From assembly GCA_002392265.1 (NCBI GenBank), contig DGGP01000160.1:1-6803 (forward strand): 6,803 nucleotides of DNA, given 5' to 3'. This stretch comes from Firmicutes bacterium UBA3871 (GTDB lineage Bacteria > Bacillota > Clostridia > Peptostreptococcales > Anaerovoracaceae). Numbering within the stretch: the stretch's first letter is position 1; each line of letters opens with the position of its first letter. The notes beneath the pieces were generated by a model. The model had not been told where the DNA came from. It saw nothing but the letters and a program-made list of their open reading frames with translations, and made no database searches. Positions 1-6,306 of this stretch are shown one piece after another. Position numbers and translations under genes: made by a program.

Positions 1-1
1 G

Positions 2-361
2 GGAACGCTGGCAACATGCATGTATTATACGGAGCTGGATCCGTTCACAATGCGCCCTGTATATGTAGCAAAGCTGATGCGCGAAAAGCATATGCAAAGA
101 GCGCTGATACATTTTAACAAACCGGAAAACAGAAAGCTGGTGCTCGAAGCACTCAGAAAGGCAAACAGGGAGGACTTAATCCCTGTGCTGCTGCCGACAG
201 GAAAAGGAAAAGATGTCAACACTCACAGAACTGACTCAGGTTACAGAGGACGCCGCAAGGCTGTACAATCAAATAATCAGAGGAGCGGTGAAAGAAAGCA
301 CCACGCTGCTAAAAACAACGGCAGAGGCTCAGATTCAAGGAAAGCTGGTCTTTGGAAATAA
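2..361 (+). CDS. ygiQ: YgiQ-family radical SAM protein, C-terminal fragment (5' end outside the window)
   Basis: The frame is open from the left edge, so this is only the last 119 residues of a longer protein. It begins GTLATCMYYTELDPFT and continues through PVYV, REKHMQRALIHF, KPENRKLVLEALRKANREDLI. This matches the conserved C-terminal region (DUF3362 type) of YgiQ-family radical SAM proteins, which are usually 600 residues or more. The radical SAM CX3CX2C cluster site would lie upstream and cannot be seen. The family's physiological reaction is not well established. After the conserved EDLI (near base 180) the remaining roughly 60 residues are basic and low in complexity. Such tails are common in this family, but here the last 149 bases also encode the start of the methyltransferase in the +1 frame. 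The stop is TAA at 359-361. Family assignment is confident; whether the native protein has this whole tail is less certain. Confidence 0.85.
   Translation, partial: GTLATCMYYTELDPFTMRPVYVAKLMREKHMQRALIHFNKPENRKLVLEALRKANREDLIPVLLPTGKGKDVNTHRTDSGYRGRRKAVQSNNQRSGERKHHAAKNNGRGSDSRKAGLWK
199..208 (+). promoter_or_regulatory. Purine-rich ribosome binding site for the methyltransferase, inside ygiQ
   Basis: The stretch AGGAAAAGGA lies 4 bases before the ATG at 213. The nearest core (AAGGA, 204-208) is a little close to the start, while the first AGGA gives about 10 bases. The methyltransferase frame is closed by TAA at 177-179, so 213 is the first possible ATG. A GTG at 288 has an AGAGGAG only 2 bases before it, which is too close. 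The ATG at 213 is therefore preferred. Translation would start within the ygiQ coding frame. Confidence 0.5.
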
Positions 362-1499
362 CATTGACCTGATGCGCAGCCTTGAATGCGGAAAGGTTCA
401 GCTGGTTTATATCGATCCTCCGTTCTTTTCGAACGCAAATTACAAATCAAAGCACGCAAAGACGGGAAAAATCGAGAGGCATGCCTACACCGACGAGTGG
501 CCGGGTGGGATGAAGGAATATCTGACGATGCTGGCGGTGAGGTTTCACTTTATAAAGCATCTGCTCTCGGATACGGGCTCGGTTTGGGTGCATCTGGACT
601 GGCACGCAGCGCATTATGTAAAAATTATAATGGATGAGATTTTCGGCGAAGAGAATTTCGTAAACGAGATAATCTGGAATTACAAATCAGGTGGCAGCAC
701 GAAAAGGTATTTTGCGCGCAAACACGACACGCTGCTGTTTTACTCAAAAACGGATAAATATTATCTGAACATCCCAAAGGAAAAAAGCTACAACAGAAAG
801 TTAAAGCCATATAAATTCAAGGGTGTAGAGGAGTTCGAGGACGAGCTCGGCTGGTACACACTGGTGAATATGAAGGATGTCTGGCAGATAGACATGGTGG
901 GCCGCACCAGCGGCGAGCGCACCGGATATGCGACGCAAAAGCCGGAAGCACTGCTTTCGCGCATTATCGAAAGCTGCAGTCGTGAAGGCGATACGGTTTG
1001 CGACTTCTTTGGCGGCTCCGGCACACTGGCGGCAGTAGCATCAAAGCTGGGGCGAAGCTGGATAAGCTGCGACATCGGCGCATCTGCGATTTCTGCGGCA
1101 GAAAAGCGTCTGGCGGGCATCGGCGCGGGCTTTGAGCTTATCAAAATAGGCGAGGGGGCCGGCAGCTCCGCGTGCGATGGCTTTAGGCCAAAGGCAAGGC
1201 GTGCAGGCTCTTTAGCGGCACTGACAGGCTGCGAGCCGGGCGATGTCTCGGGTCTCAGGCTTGACGCAAAAAGCAGAAAGCATTATGAAAAACTTGCGGC
1301 GGAAAATCCGCTTGCTCTGATAGATTACTGGTGTGTGGATGAGGATTACGACGGAATTGTCTTCAGACCCTCGGCTTACATTTTGTCAAAGGGTGGCGAG
1401 GTGGAGAAAAGCGCAGAGCTGAAAAAGCCCGGCAAGCGGGTGGCAATCAGAGCGGTGGACATTTTCGGACGGGCAGGTATGTGTATTTTGGAGGCTTAG
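213..1499 (+). CDS. Beta-class site-specific DNA methyltransferase, probably adenine-N6, solitary in this window
   Basis: This 428-residue protein has the amino-methyltransferase motifs in beta-class order. GKLVFGNNIDLMRSL (43-57) leads into catalytic motif IV DPPF (68-71). KHDTLLFYSK (170-179) is the motif VIII region. TGYATQKPEALLSRII (237-252) precedes the AdoMet-binding motif I, DFFGGSG (264-270). DPPF rather than SPPY favours adenine-N6 over cytosine-N4 methylation. The 60 or so residues between motif VIII and TQKPE are the likely site of the target-recognition part, short for a type III Mod. The C-terminal YWCVDEDYDGIVFRPS (372-387) and the VDIFGRAG near the end resemble the tail of type III Mod-like methylases (COG2189 type). 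No restriction subunit is visible downstream. The start overlaps ygiQ by 149 bases, and only 2 bases separate its stop from yitT, so it is probably co-transcribed with both. No frameshift or missing catalytic motif is seen. The target sequence cannot be predicted. Confidence 0.9.
   Translation: MSTLTELTQVTEDAARLYNQIIRGAVKESTTLLKTTAEAQIQGKLVFGNNIDLMRSLECGKVQLVYIDPPFFSNANYKSKHAKTGKIERHAYTDEWPGGMKEYLTMLAVRFHFIKHLLSDTGSVWVHLDWHAAHYVKIIMDEIFGEENFVNEIIWNYKSGGSTKRYFARKHDTLLFYSKTDKYYLNIPKEKSYNRKLKPYKFKGVEEFEDELGWYTLVNMKDVWQIDMVGRTSGERTGYATQKPEALLSRIIESCSREGDTVCDFFGGSGTLAAVASKLGRSWISCDIGASAISAAEKRLAGIGAGFELIKIGEGAGSSACDGFRPKARRAGSLAALTGCEPGDVSGLRLDAKSRKHYEKLAAENPLALIDYWCVDEDYDGIVFRPSAYILSKGGEVEKSAELKKPGKRVAIRAVDIFGRAGMCILEA
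1489..1494 (+). promoter_or_regulatory. Ribosome binding site fixing the yitT-family start at 1502
   Basis: TGGAGG lies 7 bases before ATG 1502 and inside the last codons of the methyltransferase gene. A longer reading from GTG 1481 would place this strong site inside the coding region and has no comparable site of its own, so ATG 1502 is chosen. Its position suggests translational coupling to the methyltransferase. Confidence 0.75.
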
Positions 1500-1501
1500 A
1501 A

Positions 1502-2386
1502 ATGAAAAAGCTCGAAAAGGAAAAAGTGAAGAAGGTCCTGATAGATGTGGCGCTGATAGTAATCGCCTGCTTTATCGGTTCGTTTTCGACGGTGAGCATC
1601 ATGATACCCAACGGGCTGACCAGCGGCGGCGTTACGGGCGTTGTCAGGATTATACAAAATTATGCTGACGTGAACTTTTCAATCATGTATTATGCGGGAT
1701 CGCTCATCATTCTGGTGCTGTGCGCAGTGCTGCTGGGAATCAGGGAAGCGAGGAAAATCCTGCTTCTTTCGGTGGTTTATCCAGCGACGCTGTTTGTGTG
1801 GGAGCTGCTCGACATCAGACTGATAGAGGGAAAGGATGTAATCCTTGCGGTTATTTACTGCGGCGTATTTTCAGGCATCTGCAACGGTATCGTTCAGTCG
1901 AGAGGTTATTCGTTCGGCGGCTCGGATACGGTTGCGAAAATCATAAAGGAAAGATGTATGCCGCATGTGGCGCTTTCAAAGGTTATGCTTGGAGTGGATG
2001 CTGCGGTAATCATAGCTTCGGCGCTTGTTTACGGCAGAAACATTGCGATGTATGCGCTGGTGACATCGGTGCTGACGAGCAAGGTTATCGACTTTTACAT
2101 GTACGGTATCTCGCCAAAGCTGGTGCGGGTTGCGATTATATCGAATGCGCAGGGAGAGATTGCGGATTATATCATGAATACAGTAGGACGCGGCGTGACG
2201 ATAGAGAATATCACCGGGGCTTACACAGGCGAGGAGAGAAAAAAGCTTGCTGTGCTGTGTTCGCCTCGCGAAGGCGTGCTTATCAGGAATTTTGTGGCGC
2301 AGTGCGACCCGAAGGCACTTTTGACGCTTACGGCTGTCGACTCCGTCTGGGGTGACGGCTCGGGATTCAAGCCTTTCGAAAGTTAA
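1502..2386 (+). CDS. YitT-family integral membrane protein
   Basis: The 294-residue product has the two-part plan of the YitT family: an N-terminal multi-pass membrane domain and a C-terminal cytoplasmic DUF2179 domain. Hydrophobic segments lie near residues 13-33, 61-80, 87-104, 112-132 and 163-178. The family-typical IPNGLTSGGVTG is at 35-46 and GYSFGGSDTVAKII at 135-148. The C-terminal domain (about 222-290) carries GRGVTIENITGAYTG and ends with DPKALLTLTAVDSVWGDGSGF, as expected. The length matches the usual 280-300 residues. The biochemical function of the family is not firmly known; it is often annotated only as a membrane protein or possible transporter, so I assign no substrate. It follows the methyltransferase gene by 2 bases and is the last gene before the 128-base gap, so it probably ends the upstream transcription unit. 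Confidence 0.92.
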   Translation: MKKLEKEKVKKVLIDVALIVIACFIGSFSTVSIMIPNGLTSGGVTGVVRIIQNYADVNFSIMYYAGSLIILVLCAVLLGIREARKILLLSVVYPATLFVWELLDIRLIEGKDVILAVIYCGVFSGICNGIVQSRGYSFGGSDTVAKIIKERCMPHVALSKVMLGVDAAVIIASALVYGRNIAMYALVTSVLTSKVIDFYMYGISPKLVRVAIISNAQGEIADYIMNTVGRGVTIENITGAYTGEERKKLAVLCSPREGVLIRNFVAQCDPKALLTLTAVDSVWGDGSGFKPFES

Positions 2387-2396
2387 AAAAGTAAAA

Positions 2397-2427
2397 GCTA
2401 AGGTTTTTTGCCCGTTTTAGCCGTTTT
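2397..2427 (+). terminator. Weak hairpin with short T run, possible terminator after yitT
   Basis: GCTAA (2397-2401) pairs with TTAGC (2417-2421). Three G-U pairs (2402-2404 with 2414-2416) can extend the stem, leaving a 9-base loop. TTTT follows at 2424-2427. The stem is short and AT-rich, so termination would be inefficient at best. Its position directly after the yitT stop and before a plausible promoter is the main support. Confidence 0.3.
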
Positions 2428-2443
2428 CATTGATTTCGTTTTA
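2413..2443 (+). repeat. Three direct CGTTTT repeats upstream of and inside the kinase promoter
   Basis: CGTTTTA occurs at 2413-2419 and 2437-2443, with CGTTTTC at 2422-2428. Starts are 9 and 15 bases apart. The third copy falls in the spacer between the proposed -35 and -10. Direct repeats near a -35 are a common layout for winged-helix regulators, so an operator role is conceivable. The repeats are short and T-rich, the first two overlap the weak hairpin, and chance occurrence is not excluded. Confidence 0.3.
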
Positions 2444-2458
2444 AAATAGGTATATTAT
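2430..2458 (+). promoter_or_regulatory. Candidate sigma-A promoter for the kinase operon
   Basis: TTGATT (2430-2435, 4 of 6 to TTGACA) is followed after 17 bases by TATTAT (2453-2458, 5 of 6 to TATAAT). Transcription would start near 2465, giving a leader of about 50 bases. It lies in the only long AT-rich gap in the window and immediately precedes the kinase gene. A short inverted repeat, GTATA (2450-2454) and TATAC (2463-2467), overlaps the -10 and might be an operator, though 5-base arms are weak evidence. Confidence 0.5.
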
Positions 2459-2514
2459 TAATTATACAGAATATTTAGGACTAATTACTTTTTATCGTCC
2501 GGTCGGAGAAAGCT

Positions 2515-3783
2515 ATGGATGCAGGCATAAATATAGCATTAGAAGCGCTTTGTATCGTTATTTGCCTTCTCATCATGTTCTTTTTCCTTTTGGAGAGGGG
2601 AAAGACCACGAGAATTGACAAATACTTTGTCGCTATGCTCACAATTAATATTGTTGCGCTCGTATCGGATATGTCCTCGTTTACCTTTGAGGGGAATCCG
2701 AACGCAATTCAGATGCTGTATATCGTAAAGATGCTCTCTTACCTCGCAGGATATATGCTTTTTGGAATATATATCGAATATATTACCGAATACCTGAGCA
2801 TATCTAGGCCTGTGCCGAAAATCGTCCGCTATGTGGGAACAGGTCTTGCGTTTGTATTTCAGGTTTTGGTATTCCTGCAGCTCTTTACGCACTACCTGTT
2901 TACGGTAGATGAAAACGGCTACTATGTCAGAAACAATCAGACATGGATTTGCGAAAGCGGAACGATGGTGCTGTTCCTGTTCCTGCTGTTTTTATCGGTT
3001 AAATACAGAAAGTATCTCGATGCCGGAATTACAGTATCGCTTCTTACTTTTGCGCTGCTGCCTACTGCGGCTGCGGTAGCTCAGATTTTTACCAGAAACA
3101 CTGCGTTTGTGTTTGTCTTTACCACACTCTCACTTTTGGTTGTTTATTCGACCATACACAAGGAAACGGTAAAAAGGCTGCAGTCTACCGAGACGGAGCT
3201 AGCTGCGGCGAGACTGAGCCTGGTGATGAGCCAGATTCGGCCGCACTTTATGTACAATTCGCTTACTGCCATTGCTCAGCTTTGCACGATTGATCCAAAG
3301 CGCGCGCAACAGGCTACAATAGATTTTTCAAATTATCTGCGCGGAAACCTCGATTCGGTGAACTACACCAGACCGATTCCGTTTGCGCAGGAGCTGAAGC
3401 ACCTAAAGACATATTTGGCACTTGAGCTGATGCGCTTTGAGGATAGTCTGAATGTTGAGTATGATATCGCTACAGAGGATTTTCTGGTGCCTGCGCTTTC
3501 CGTACAGCCGCTTGTCGAAAATGCCGTAAAGCATGGCATATGCAAGCGTAGAGACGGAGGCACAGTAAAAATTTCCACCAGAGAGACCGAAGACGCCTTC
3601 ATAGTTGAGGTAAGAGACGATGGAGTGGGGTTTGATGTGAATGAGCCGCTTTCTGACGAAAGGTCGCACATCGGAGTGTCGAATGTGCGCAGCCGAGTTG
3701 AGTCGATGATGGGCGGCAGCCTCACGGTCGAGAGTGAGGTAGGCGTGGGCACAGTGTCGACGCTTACTGTACCAAAGAAATAA
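2515..3783 (+). CDS. Multi-pass membrane sensor histidine kinase, LytS-like (His_kinase family)
   Basis: This 422-residue kinase has about six or seven hydrophobic segments in its first 212 residues (near 6-26, 38-52, 66-90, 104-128, 150-162, 170-190, 197-212). That resembles the seven-helix sensor regions of some Firmicute kinases. A loop at 129-149 (VDENGYYVRNNQTWICES) is probably extracellular. After a short helix (216-240) comes RPHFMYNSL (242-250), with H244 the likely phosphorylated histidine. The ATPase domain shows QPLVENAVKHG (N box, 331-341), DDGVGF (368-373) and GVSNVRSRV (387-395). The PHF-x-YN-SL form and compact kinase core place it with the LytS/YpdA-like His_kinase group. The start has GGAG 6 bases upstream. 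The regulator gene follows after 37 bases, so the two form a pair. All catalytic motifs look intact. The signal it senses cannot be read from sequence. Confidence 0.93.
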   Translation: MDAGINIALEALCIVICLLIMFFFLLERGKTTRIDKYFVAMLTINIVALVSDMSSFTFEGNPNAIQMLYIVKMLSYLAGYMLFGIYIEYITEYLSISRPVPKIVRYVGTGLAFVFQVLVFLQLFTHYLFTVDENGYYVRNNQTWICESGTMVLFLFLLFLSVKYRKYLDAGITVSLLTFALLPTAAAVAQIFTRNTAFVFVFTTLSLLVVYSTIHKETVKRLQSTETELAAARLSLVMSQIRPHFMYNSLTAIAQLCTIDPKRAQQATIDFSNYLRGNLDSVNYTRPIPFAQELKHLKTYLALELMRFEDSLNVEYDIATEDFLVPALSVQPLVENAVKHGICKRRDGGTVKISTRETEDAFIVEVRDDGVGFDVNEPLSDERSHIGVSNVRSRVESMMGGSLTVESEVGVGTVSTLTVPKK

Positions 3784-3820
3784 AGTAGGGTCAAAGCAGT
3801 GGCGGAGAAAGGAAATATCG

Positions 3821-4624
3821 ATGAGAATTATAATTGCCGATGATGAAAAGCTTGCACGCGAAAGCATGCTGTCTGCACTTAGGGAAGTCGAGCCCGATGC
3901 CGAGCTGGTGCCGTTTCGCAGGCCTGAAGAGGTTCTTGAATATGTAAAGGAAAACACCTATGATGTGGCGTTTCTCGACATAGAAATGGGAACTATGAGC
4001 GGACTGGCGCTGGCAAAGCAGCTAAAGGAAATCAGAGCAGAGGGCGATATCGTGTTTGCAACGGGCTACAGCCAGTATGCAATCGAAGCCTTCAAGCTGA
4101 GAGCTGCGGGCTATCTGATGAAGCCTGTGACGGCGGAGGATGTAAAGCGCGAGCTTGATCACATAAAGGAAAGAAAGGCAACTGTTGAAGAACATCCCGG
4201 CCTTTCGGCAAAATGCTTTGGCAAGTTTGAGATTTATTATGATGACAAACCGATAAAGTTCAGATACTCAAAGACAAAAGAGGTTCTGGCTTACCTAATC
4301 TGCAGAAAGGGTGCTTTCTGTCAGAACGGCGAGATTATGGCGGTTATCTGGGAGGATAAAGACGATACACCATCGCTTTTCTCGAACCTGAGAAACCTGA
4401 TTAGCGATGCTACAGGCACATTAAAGGAGCTCGGCTGCGGAGATGCGATAATTAAGCGCAGAGGTATGGTTGCGATTGACCGTGCAAAGGTGAGCTGCGA
4501 CTATTACAGATGGCTTTCGGGCGATATAGACGCGGTTAATGAATACAACGGTGACTTTATGCTGCCTTACGAATGGGCTGAATTTGTAATGGGCGGCTTT
4601 GATGACTACGATTACGAAGACTAA
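3821..4624 (+). CDS. Response regulator with a SARP/BTAD-like winged-helix output domain
   Basis: The 267-residue protein has an N-terminal receiver (1-117). It has acidic D7 and D8, phosphoacceptor D53 in FLDIEMG, T81 and K101 in LMKPV. The segment TGYSQYAIEAFKLRAAGYLMKP resembles receivers that normally carry LytTR outputs. The output here differs. After a linker (118-128), residues 129-222 (KCFGKFEIYYDDKPIKFRYSKTKEVLAYL and onward) look like the OmpR-type winged helix found in SARP-like regulators. Residues 226-256 (CDYYRWLSGDIDAVNEYNGDFM and LPYEWAEF) resemble the beginning of a bacterial transcriptional activation (BTAD) domain that then stops, leaving an acidic tail. AAAGGA lies 7 bases before the ATG. 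It is almost certainly the partner of the upstream kinase and would bind DNA when phosphorylated. Its targets are unknown; autoregulation and control of the downstream amidase are reasonable guesses. Confidence 0.9.
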   Translation: MRIIIADDEKLARESMLSALREVEPDAELVPFRRPEEVLEYVKENTYDVAFLDIEMGTMSGLALAKQLKEIRAEGDIVFATGYSQYAIEAFKLRAAGYLMKPVTAEDVKRELDHIKERKATVEEHPGLSAKCFGKFEIYYDDKPIKFRYSKTKEVLAYLICRKGAFCQNGEIMAVIWEDKDDTPSLFSNLRNLISDATGTLKELGCGDAIIKRRGMVAIDRAKVSCDYYRWLSGDIDAVNEYNGDFMLPYEWAEFVMGGFDDYDYED

Positions 4625-4641
4625 GGGGAATAGGGATATAA

Positions 4642-5970
4642 ATGTCAGGGATTAAAAATAGTAAATTGATTATTACTATACTGACGGCGCTACTTTGCTG
4701 TCAGTATAGTTTCTTAAATGCGGATTTTTCATACGCCGCTGTAATTACGGATGCCGACATAAAAGAGGGGCTTGCGTTTTGTGCGCAGTATCCGGTGTCG
4801 CTGAGCTATGAGGGCGAAAAGATAGAGTTCTCGGCAAAGGACGTGCCGCCTGTAATTATTACGCCATCCGGCGAAAAGAACGGTCGTACGCTCATTCCGG
4901 TTCGCGCGCTTCTCGAAAAAATGGGTGCTACGGTAACGTGGTACGAAGAGACTCAGACAGTCGGAATTGAGCTCGATGACATGTCGGTTTTACTCACAAT
5001 CGGCTCAGATGTGGCAAAGGTCGGGAATAATCAGATCGTTCTCGACGTGCCGGCGCTGATCATCGACCATGACGGCGATTATTACGGCAGCACCATGATT
5101 CCGGTGCGCTTCGTTGCCGAAAGTCTCGGCTGCGAGGTAGGCTTTGAGGAAGCAAGCCGCACGGTTACGGTAAAGGCGCCGATTAAGTCTGTGCCTGCTG
5201 CCACTGCCGGCGGAATCTTCCCGGACTATGAATATGCGCCACTTCCGAAGTTCACAAAGGCCGCGGCTGAAAAGCTTATCGCAATAGATGCGGGCCACGG
5301 TGGCAAGGATTCGGGGGCGGTCGGACACGCAAAAAAGGCAGATCAGCTCTATGAGAAAAAGGTGAACCTGGCTTGCGCGCTGAAGCTTCGCGACTATCTC
5401 GAGCAAGCGGGCGGCAAGACTTACATGCTGCGCACGACCGACAGCTCGATTTACATCTACGACAGGCCGGTGATGGCAAATGAGGCGGAGGCTGACTTTT
5501 TCGTGTCGGTACACAACAACTCCACCGAGAACGCAAAGACTAACGGCACGATGGTGATCTATGCCGACAAGCTGTACTACGGCATGAACGACGAAGGCAG
5601 GGCTATCACGCTCGAAAATCGCGCGTACGAGTGGGCTGTGAGCAATCCGGCAATAACGTTTGATTTGGATGGCAAGCCTGTCGGGACGAGTGAACTTGAG
5701 GCTTACGGCATCACATCGGGTGAGGTTGCCGAAAAGATACTGAAGAATATGATGGAGGCGCTCGGCACTGCGAATGCGGGGCTAAAGAATAACAACTCCT
5801 ATATAGTAATCAACTCGACGAGAATGCCGGCGATTATCATAGAGGGGGCGTACCTTTCGAATGAAGAGGATTTTGCAAAGCTTTCGGAGATTGAAGAGTT
5901 TGCGAACAGATATGCTTATGCGGCGGCGCTGGGTATTATTGAAGCGTTTAACGAGAGGTGGCCGGACTAA
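4642..5970 (+). CDS. Secreted N-acetylmuramoyl-L-alanine amidase with copper-amine-oxidase-like N-terminal repeats
   Basis: This 442-residue zinc amidase would cut the bond between MurNAc and L-alanine in peptidoglycan. Residues 1-32 look like a signal peptide: lysines at 5 and 8, hydrophobic core about 9-20, likely cleavage after SYA near 32. Residues about 60-178 contain two related units, NGRTLIPVRALLEKMGATVTW (from 80) and YGSTMIPVRFVAESLGCEVGF (from 148). This is the pattern of the copper amine oxidase N-terminal-like domain common in clostridial surface proteins. The Amidase_3 domain spans about 211-436. It has zinc ligands H219 (DAGHGG), E239 (YEKK) and H291 (SVHNN), and catalytic E401 (IEGAYLSN). 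About 45 extra residues (311-358) follow GTMVIYAD, and the usual NRG(V/L)K is NAGLK (377-381). The gene starts 17 bases after the regulator stop, with AGGGA 5 bases before the ATG. A strong hairpin lies inside the signal-peptide codons. Confidence 0.94.
   Translation: MSGIKNSKLIITILTALLCCQYSFLNADFSYAAVITDADIKEGLAFCAQYPVSLSYEGEKIEFSAKDVPPVIITPSGEKNGRTLIPVRALLEKMGATVTWYEETQTVGIELDDMSVLLTIGSDVAKVGNNQIVLDVPALIIDHDGDYYGSTMIPVRFVAESLGCEVGFEEASRTVTVKAPIKSVPAATAGGIFPDYEYAPLPKFTKAAAEKLIAIDAGHGGKDSGAVGHAKKADQLYEKKVNLACALKLRDYLEQAGGKTYMLRTTDSSIYIYDRPVMANEAEADFFVSVHNNSTENAKTNGTMVIYADKLYYGMNDEGRAITLENRAYEWAVSNPAITFDLDGKPVGTSELEAYGITSGEVAEKILKNMMEALGTANAGLKNNNSYIVINSTRMPAIIIEGAYLSNEEDFAKLSEIEEFANRYAYAAALGIIEAFNERWPD
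4675..4710 (+). promoter_or_regulatory. Stem-loop inside the amidase signal-peptide codons, possible attenuator or processing site
   Basis: ACTATACTGAC (4675-4685) is an exact reverse complement of GTCAGTATAGT (4700-4710). Four more inward pairs (G-U, G-C, C-G, G-U; 4686-4689 with 4696-4699) give a 15-pair stem with a 6-base loop (4690-4695). T-rich sequence follows: TTTCTT at 4710-4715. The structure covers codons 12-23 exactly, beginning 33 bases after the start codon, so a ribosome at the start would not cover it. It could act as a partial terminator relieved by translation, an RNase processing site, or a folding element. The pairing is directly visible; the role is inference, and the T run is weak for an intrinsic terminator. 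Confidence 0.55.
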
Positions 5971-6003
5971 AGTGGATGCAGAAAGGCTGGAAAGCAGGTA
6001 AAT

Positions 6004-6306
6004 ATGGGAATTATTGTATTGTATTTGGGTATGGTCGTTGTCGGTTATCCGATAGGGGCGATGCTTCGGAAGAAGAATATTGAGTTTAAGGGCGTTAATG
6101 CTGTGGAAATGGTGACAATTGCATTTCTCGTCTTTATGATGGGGGCCAGAATCGGCGCAAACGATGAGGTCATCAGATCGCTTGATACAATTGGCCTGGA
6201 GGCATTTGTGCTGGTTGTTCTCGCATTGGCAGGCAGTGTGACATGCGTTTTTGCCCTGAGAAAATTTTTTGGATTTGACAGGATGGGGGGAAAGAAGAAT
6301 GACTAA
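6004..6306 (+). CDS. lysO: LysO-type lysine exporter, N-terminal subunit of a split protein
   Basis: This 100-residue membrane protein corresponds to the N-terminal third of the LysO (YbjE, Lys_export) family. That family exports L-lysine in Escherichia coli as a single chain of about 300 residues. Three hydrophobic segments are visible (about 3-20, 36-50, 62-84). The family-typical AFLVFMMGARIGANDEVI is at 40-57, followed by the conserved IGLEAF at 63-68. The chain ends in a basic tail (FDRMGGKKND), and the next gene supplies the remaining part. Split two-gene versions are known in Firmicutes, so this is probably natural rather than a broken gene. The start has only a modest AGGT 4 bases upstream, and the amidase stop is 33 bases before it, so expression may depend on upstream translation. 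Lysine as the substrate is inferred from the family. Confidence 0.85.
   Translation: MGIIVLYLGMVVVGYPIGAMLRKKNIEFKGVNAVEMVTIAFLVFMMGARIGANDEVIRSLDTIGLEAFVLVVLALAGSVTCVFALRKFFGFDRMGGKKND

Noticed and set aside
177..215. Programmed +1 frameshift making a YgiQ-methyltransferase fusion
   Set aside because: The methyltransferase has its own ATG and purine-rich ribosome binding site at the junction, and no convincing slippery or stop context is present in the ygiQ frame there.
1481..1501. Extended start of the yitT gene at GTG 1481
   Set aside because: The strong TGGAGG at 1489-1494 is correctly placed for ATG 1502 and would be inside the coding region of the longer form; the extra seven residues add nothing family-like.
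1720..2355. A 211-codon + strand open frame inside the yitT gene
   Set aside because: It is an out-of-frame shadow with high Arg, Gly and Cys content and no family resemblance, while the yitT frame covers the same bases with clear motifs.
3363..3957. Two - strand open frames opposite the kinase end and regulator start
   Set aside because: They overlap the invariant ATPase and receiver motifs on the other strand and have no recognisable domain.
4675..4710. The inverted repeat as the end of a mobile element
   Set aside because: There is no transposase, no second copy and no target duplication, and the repeat sits in frame within a normal signal peptide.
5971..6003. Lysine riboswitch upstream of the lysO genes
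   Set aside because: The gap is only 33 bases, far too short for a lysine riboswitch, and no stem structure is visible.
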